Shown piece after piece: positions 58,887-64,000 of a stretch of DNA of 64,000 nt. Below the pieces are notes generated by a model that worked only from the letters and a program-made list of their open reading frames with translations, made no database searches and had not been told where the DNA came from. This DNA comes from Batillaria attramentaria (lineage: Eukaryota; Mollusca; Gastropoda; Batillariidae), in the NCBI GenBank assembly GCA_018292915.2, contig JACVVK020000213.1:228501-292500 (forward strand). Reading direction: 5' to 3'. Each line of letters begins with the position of its first letter. The first letter of the stretch is position 1. Position numbers and translations under genes: made by a program.

Positions 58887-59512
58887 TTCATGTTTTCTTT
58901 GATTCTGTGATTTTTGCCTTTAAAAAAAAAAAAAAAAATGTTAAGTGTTGTTTATAATCTATGACGTACATTAATGTGTCTTAATCCTTATTGAATCTGT
59001 TTTTGTGATACATGTATGATGGTGTACCTCTATATAAACATGATCAGCACATAACTATGCTACTGTGCTTTCTTTTTCTAGTTTTATCTGACAAATACAT
59101 CCCATACAACTGTTATTGCAAGATTTGTCATGAAGTCATTACCAGGAGAATATAACAGCCGGTTAAACTGAGCCTGTTTCAGGTCTTGGGTTGTGATGAA
59201 AGCTGCAACTACTGTATCTCTGTCTAGATAAACTGCTAAAATCCCCCCCCCACCCCTGCCTCCCCCTCCCCATACCCCACCAATGGCCACCTCCTGCAAT
59301 ACCCCTCCTCCCACCCCCTCCCTCCCTCGCCGCCACACCCCCTTCACTCCACTCCCCGTCAACAACCTTGTGATTACTGCATTTATACCCCTGTCTTCAT
59401 GAAGCCTAAAGATTAATACACTGTACATACATTGACAAAACTTGTATACCTGAACAGAAAACAAACAACACCCCAAAAAAAAAAAAATCTGTTGAACTCT
59501 ACCTAAGTATTA

Positions 59513-61021
59513 AATAAAAATTATGTGGGTGCTTCGTGGGAATGTATTTAAACATTACCCAAAAGCTGAGCTTAAGCGAATATGTCTTTCAGAATATGAT
59601 TTTTAAAAATCTAAAATAATAAGAAAAAGCCTACAGATATATGTTGGGAGAGGCCAGGTCCCTTTGGATGTCAGCTTTAGGAAAAGGCTTTGCGCGTACC
59701 AGTAGTTGATAACGCTGACGTTGCACATGTGTTCTAAAAGTGTAACAGCCACGCACTGTACTGTCCCCATTTGGTTTTATCTACTCATACACATAAATTT
59801 TGTTGTTCTTCGTGTTGAATTTTGTGAGGAGGGAATGCTAGTTCCCACATTTTTTTTTTTTTTAAACTTGTACTGTAGGTTTGTGCTGGTGCAAACACTC
59901 TGTTTGCGCTTATCTGTACTCTGTGCAGACACAGGGGTCTTTGAGTGACTTCTCCTAGTACATGTACAGTGTGGCTGTCATATGGGAAACAAAATCTTGA
60001 GTTCTGGAGCTCAGCTGAATAAAATCTAGTATGTACATGTGTACACTTGGATGAAGGAACTAATACAAGAAGTGATTCTTTGGTCAGCGTATGAAAAGGT
60101 GCCTTTTTTAAAGTGCAATGTATGAAAAGTCTTTTTGGTGTACTGATGTATACAAAGTACTGATGTATACAAAAGTTACCTCAAGTCTAAATTTTATCGG
60201 CCATGTATTTGGGACAGTATCAGAGGCCAGGTACAAGATTCCCTGGACACAAATAGCATCACCCAAGATGCTAAACTGACAAAGGGATGCCAAGTTTTAT
60301 GAAAACTCTTTTGGGTGTACTGATGTACACAAAATACTGACGTATGCAAAAGTTCCCTCAAATTAAGTCTAAATTTTATCAGCCATGTTTTGGAAAAAGT
60401 GCAATGTATGAAAAGTCTTTTTGGTGTACTGAAGTATACAATATACTAATGTATACAAAAGTTACCTCAAATTAAGTCAAAATTTTATCGGCCATGTAAT
60501 TGGGACACTTTCAGAGGCCAGGTACAAAATTCCCTGGACGCAAATACCATCACCCAGGATGCTAAACACACAAAGGAGTGCCAAGTTTTAAACTTTGCTG
60601 ACATGTTCCATTTCATATCTTTCTTATTTCTGGTCATGTCCTTATTTCTTATTGTGCCCTAGACTTAGTCTTTTTTCTGGTGTAGTGGTGTATCTGATTC
60701 AATTAGAAATATACATACATATCTAGCGCACCTTCTGTGGGTAAAAATTGGAGTCAGTGGTAATTGTTCAGTATACTGAACGATAAGGTATTGTACTGTT
60801 TTCATTCTATTCATTCTAAAAGCACGTTTTCCTGGGTACCGTATATGATTTCTGTTACCAATTAACTTCATGCATCGTCAGTATTTTTCTCATTCTCTCT
60901 TCGTCTTGTCTTTTTATTATTGTGGGGTTTGATTTCAGTGTTGGGCAGTATTTTTTTTTTTTTAATATTCTGTATGGATTTGTCAGATAAAATATTGTGC
61001 TTGTAATTATGAAGAAATAAA
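59513..61021 (+). terminator. Candidate polyadenylation signals of the PH-domain gene
   Basis: AATAAA hexamers occur at 59513-59518 and 61016-61021 downstream of the stop at 58384. The second is followed by GT-rich sequence. Either would give a long 3' UTR (1.1 or 2.6 kb). No transcript evidence is available. Confidence 0.35.
60105..60590. repeat. Tandem duplication of about 290 bp with internal subrepeats
   Basis: 60111 and 60399 begin the same 'agtgcaatgtatgaaaagtc' and 'tttttggtgtactgatgtat' series, followed by 'ctaaattttatcggccatgt' and 'ttccctggac'. A half-copy lies between them. The rest of 59520-60104 and 60591-61000 shows no gene. Confidence 0.85.
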
Positions 61022-61085
61022 CTAAGCCATTGAACAAATGCCCTTTGGGATCGCCTGTTACTTGTATGTCTCCATTGTTCGTGCA

Positions 61086-61607
61086 CCGGCCCCGGTAGTG
61101 TAGTGGTTAGCACTTCGGACCATGGACCGGGAGAACCGGGTTCGAGTCCCAGCCGAGGCAAGCGGGATTTTTCCTACCCAGGTCGGCTCCAACCCAGAGC
61201 GGATGTGCTGTGGGTCCAATGGGGAGGCTGTTGCCACACAGCCGAGTTTCACCTACTCCACGGGTGTGACTTTGGGGGTACCGGGTGCTTCCCTTGGTAT
61301 GACACGTCTTATGATGTGGATGATTACACGGCCGGTACCGCAGGTGCCGTAGTTCCCGGGCCTGGTTAACGCCGGGATATTTATGACAGGAAGCGTGGAA
61401 TGCGGCCCAGTCCCGCAGTCCCAAACCACACGGACCTCCATAGCATCATCTTACCATCATCATCATCTCCATTATCATACATAATAAAAATTGCCCTAGC
61501 TTCCAAGACCTCGTGGATTCCACCCATGACCTGGGAGGAACACCGCTGGAGCTGGCAAAGAGTTAAGGCTGCAAAAAACAAAAAAACCAACCAACCAACC
61601 AAACAAA
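61086..61607 (+). mobile_element. tRNA-SINE (family 3)
   Basis: A-box TAGTGTAGTGGTTAGCAC and B-box GGGTTCGAGTCCC; the body matches 32634-33109 over its length. The tail is A/CCAA-rich. An imperfect 10-bp flank 'attgttcgtg' / 'attgtttgtg' is a likely target duplication. Confidence 0.9.
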
Positions 61608-61765
61608 AACCAATTGTTTGTGGTGCGTAGGGCTTAAGAACAAGGCTCGTATGGCAAAGGTGGTTTGTTCTGTCAAGTCATAAAACGCACGCACACACAC
61701 ACACACACACACAATATGTTATCAATTCCAAAACCTAAGTAGCTGGGTTGATTTTGCACTACACA

Positions 61766-61830
61766 GTTGTGATGTGTTCATGTCCAGAGTGAATGTGTGT
61801 GATTCACGTGAGCATGCGTGATGGGTTCAG
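61766..61830 (+). mobile_element. LINE 3'-end fragment
   Basis: Matches the 'gatgtgttcatgtccag' and 'gattcacgtgagc' part of the 57418 family; no tail is seen. Confidence 0.5.
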
Positions 61831-62054
61831 TCAGAGCTGTGGTCCAAGCAGTAAGACAATCTTTGGACGATGTGGCATTCGAAGATTGGTACATGCAGAT
61901 GTTGACTCAGAAACCAAAATTTTGAATTCCGAATGCCAACATCTCGAAACCTCTCTCCAGCAGAATGATTTAGCAAACAAACAAAAAACCGACTGTTTTC
62001 AACGTTTTATTACTCAAGCGTTGGCACAGACGTCTGTCGGCGATTACAGTCTGT

Positions 62055-62756
62055 TCAGTGGGTCACTCTCTGTGCCAGCTGGCCGGCGAGTGTCAGAAGG
62101 TTCTGGGGGTTGGTCAGCGCCTTGAGCGCGTCGGTCACCTGCCCGAACAACTGCAACAAGAACAGGACGATAACAAGAGGGTGGGTGGGGTGGGTGTTTA
62201 GGGGTTTAACGTCCTTTTTCCACCACATAGTGTGATATCAAAGACGGGGCAACGATTAAAAAAAAAGCCAGCACAAATATTTTGGCCCCAGCCGGGATCG
62301 AACTCACGACCCGAGCATTAGAAGTCCAACGCTCTACCATTTGACCACCCCGGCTCCCCGGACCATAACAAGAACAACCAAAAAATAACACCACCACTAA
62401 TGGTAATGATGGAAATAAACTGTACTGACAGAGATGTTGTGCCCAGTTATTTGGCCAAAAAGCAGTGCGAAATGAATTTAACACGCACGCTTACGTGAAT
62501 CACGCGCGGCATTCGCTCGTCCAACGGACATCAGCGCGCTACTTTCACGTGTCACGGTACATGTGATGCCAAAATTGTACAGTATGCGACACTGACGATT
62601 TCAGCCCAGTGCTTACCGCTTGTCCCTGGGTCTCGAGGCCCTGAACGACCCCGCTGACGGTGCTGAGGACGTCCAGCTGGCGTTTATGGCCCTGCAGACT
62701 CTGCAGTTCGTGCTGAACGTGAGTGCGGAAGTTCGACAGCAATCTGTGTGCCCTCT
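62055..62756 (-). CDS. Terminal two exons of an unrecognised helical protein
   Basis: On the minus strand, exon 62756-62617 (acceptor TTCTTCACAG, donor GTAAGC) encodes ERAHRLLSNFRTHVQHELQ, then SLQGHKRQLDVLSTVSGVV and QGLETQGQA. It joins in phase 0 to exon 62150-62055 (acceptor CTTGTTGCAG) with LFGQVTDALKALTNPQNLLT and LAGQLAQRVTH before TGA. The 77 visible residues have heptad-like hydrophobic spacing and few prolines, so they are probably amphipathic helices. An apolipophorin-like or secreted helical-bundle protein is possible, but I do not recognise it. Upstream exons lie beyond 62757 and were not found before the window edge. A SINE occupies the intron between the two exons. Two matching splice pairs with consistent phase make a real gene likely. 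Confidence 0.7.
62185..62362 (-). mobile_element. tRNA-derived SINE (family 1), reverse
   Basis: The reverse complement begins GGGGAGCCGGGGTGGTCAAA, has the B-box GAGTTCGATCCC and ends AAAAGGACGTTAAACCCC. It sits in the intron of the minus-strand gene. Confidence 0.8.
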
Positions 62757-62794
62757 CTGTGAAGAACAACGATTATCGTAAGGTATTAATAAAT

Positions 62795-63030
62795 AATAAT
62801 AATAATGTATAGGCGCTTTACCTAATTTCATGAATCGGCTCAAAGCGCCGCGAACTGAACCCAACACACACGCTCACGTGAATCACACACATTCTCTCAC
62901 ACATTGGACATAAACACATTACAATCACGTGGTGCGAAGGGTCAGCTCAGCTATTTAAAGTTCGTAATTTAGAATGTCATTTCAGTATTTGGTGGGCAGA
63001 ACATTTCCAAAGCAGAGGGGGAGGAAGCTG
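62795..63030 (-). mobile_element. LINE 3'-end fragment (reverse)
   Basis: The reverse complement matches 13010-13240 over its whole length, including the (ATT)n tail at 62795-62806. Confidence 0.75.
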
Positions 63031-63079
63031 GAGCACCCGGAGAGAACCCCCGACGATCGGCCCGAATGAACGGTGCCAC

Positions 63080-63200
63080 ATACGAGAAGAAAAAAAATTC
63101 TTTGTCCCGAGTGGGACTCGAACCTTCGACCTCTCGCATTGGTGACAAGGCCGACCGCCCCTCTGTATTCAGCAATACAGAGTAAAATCCCCAGAAGTCT
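63080..63200 (-). mobile_element. tRNA-like SINE head (reverse)
   Basis: The reverse complement carries AGGTTCGAGTCCCACTCGGG (B-box) and an upstream A-box-like region. The stretch 63290-63610 is GC-rich, with weak inverted ends (GGGTTGTCACACCTTG / CCTTAAGGTTCTGACCAACC), possibly a decayed element; no exon is recognisable there. Confidence 0.5.
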
Positions 63201-63824
63201 ATAAAACTCAAACGAAACGCACACTAACACGCAATGATGCGCGTGAAGATCCCATTCCACTACCTGGCTGCTTGGTTTTGATTTCCTGCTAATAGGGTTG
63301 TCACACCTTGCAATTCTGCAGGCCTACCAGCGGTAAAATGCCTTCAGGGCCGATTACATCCGCGTGTAGCGGGCACTCCCCTGAGACACAGCCGCGACGC
63401 CTGTGAACAGAGCAGGGTCCTATTTTTTCCTCGCCGCACGCGACAGTCGCCGCCCTCTCCATGCATGCTTTGTGTATTGGAGTGCATGCCGGGCCTGCGG
63501 TGCAGCTGGTAACCAAAGTGTGTTGCAACAACGTATGACCGCAACCCCCGCGCGATACACAAGCGGGTGCCTCGCAGGCAGTCTACGTTTGACAAGGCCT
63601 TAAGGTTCTGACCAACCCTAAAATGGCCAGGTTTAGCATTAGATTTGTGGTTTGGGAATCGAATAGGGCAATAATTATGTAGAGTGAGTGAGTGAGGCAG
63701 TGTATGTGTTCGAAAATGGGCAGAATCCTGGCAAGGGGAAGTAAGATAAGATAAGATAAGAATACTTTATAAATCCCTCATGGGGAAATTTCATGTCCGC
63801 CCAGAACAGAGCAGACCGGGTGGG

Positions 63825-64000
63825 GGTGGGTGGGTGTTTTGGGGTTTAACGTCCTTTTTCACCACATGCGGGTGATATCAAAGACGGGGCAACGATGAAA
63901 AACCCTGCACAAATATTTGGCCCCAGCCGTGGATACGAACTCACGACCCGAGCAACAGAAGTCCAACGCTCTACCATTCGGCCACCCCGGCTTCCCGGCC
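63825..64000 (-). mobile_element. tRNA-derived SINE (family 1), reverse, at window edge
   Basis: The reverse complement starts at the window end with GGCCGGGAAGCCGGGGTGGC, has GAATGGTAGAGCG and a B-box-like GAGTTCGTATCC, and ends at GGACGTTAAACCCC. Confidence 0.8.

Overview
The window is eukaryotic, with multi-exon genes, GT-AG introns, long CA/GT microsatellites and many retroposons and inverted-repeat elements. A mollusc, probably a gastropod, fits best. The reasons are an array of Toll-like receptors (TLRs) with lineage-specific duplication, several tRNA-headed SINE families, and abundant TTAA-flanked and hAT-like miniature elements. The species assignment is inference; no marker gene is present.

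Left part (1-33.4 kb): a Toll-like receptor array on the minus strand built by segmental duplication. Copy A (1 to about 9.9 kb) and copy B (about 19.86 to 33.4 kb) are near-identical over most of their length. A diverged middle copy M lies at about 15.2-19.86 kb. Each carries one intronless TLR with a CTACAGTAACA-type minisatellite directly upstream of its start. TLR-A (3165-5420) is intact. TLR-M (17027-19292) is broken by a 35-bp deletion. TLR-B (22772-26721) is split by a 1690-bp DNA transposon with 230-bp inverted ends and a CCGG target duplication, the hallmarks of Ginger1. A TIR-domain stub at 16409-16480 is the remnant of a fourth receptor. Because A and B are nearly identical, each serves as the empty site for insertions in the other, so several mobile-element insertions can be delimited to the base.

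Middle part (33.4-49 kb): mobile-element-rich DNA around one gene on the plus strand, a multi-pass membrane protein of unknown function (four exons found, 41490-44373, 5' end not located). Among the elements is a 2.2-kb hAT-like element holding four perfect CRE palindromes.

Right part (49-64 kb): a five-exon plus-strand gene (49705-58384) encoding a 212-residue PH-domain protein of the PLEKHB/evectin family. Its first intron holds a nested stack: a piggyBac-like derivative, an abutting second TTAA element, and an intact LINE inserted inside that second element with a 12-bp target duplication. At the right edge two terminal exons of an unrecognised minus-strand gene (62055-62756) are visible.

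The TLRs are candidate innate immune receptors. PLEKHB-family proteins act in endosomal and post-Golgi traffic. Nothing in the sequence links the two, and the gene order looks incidental.
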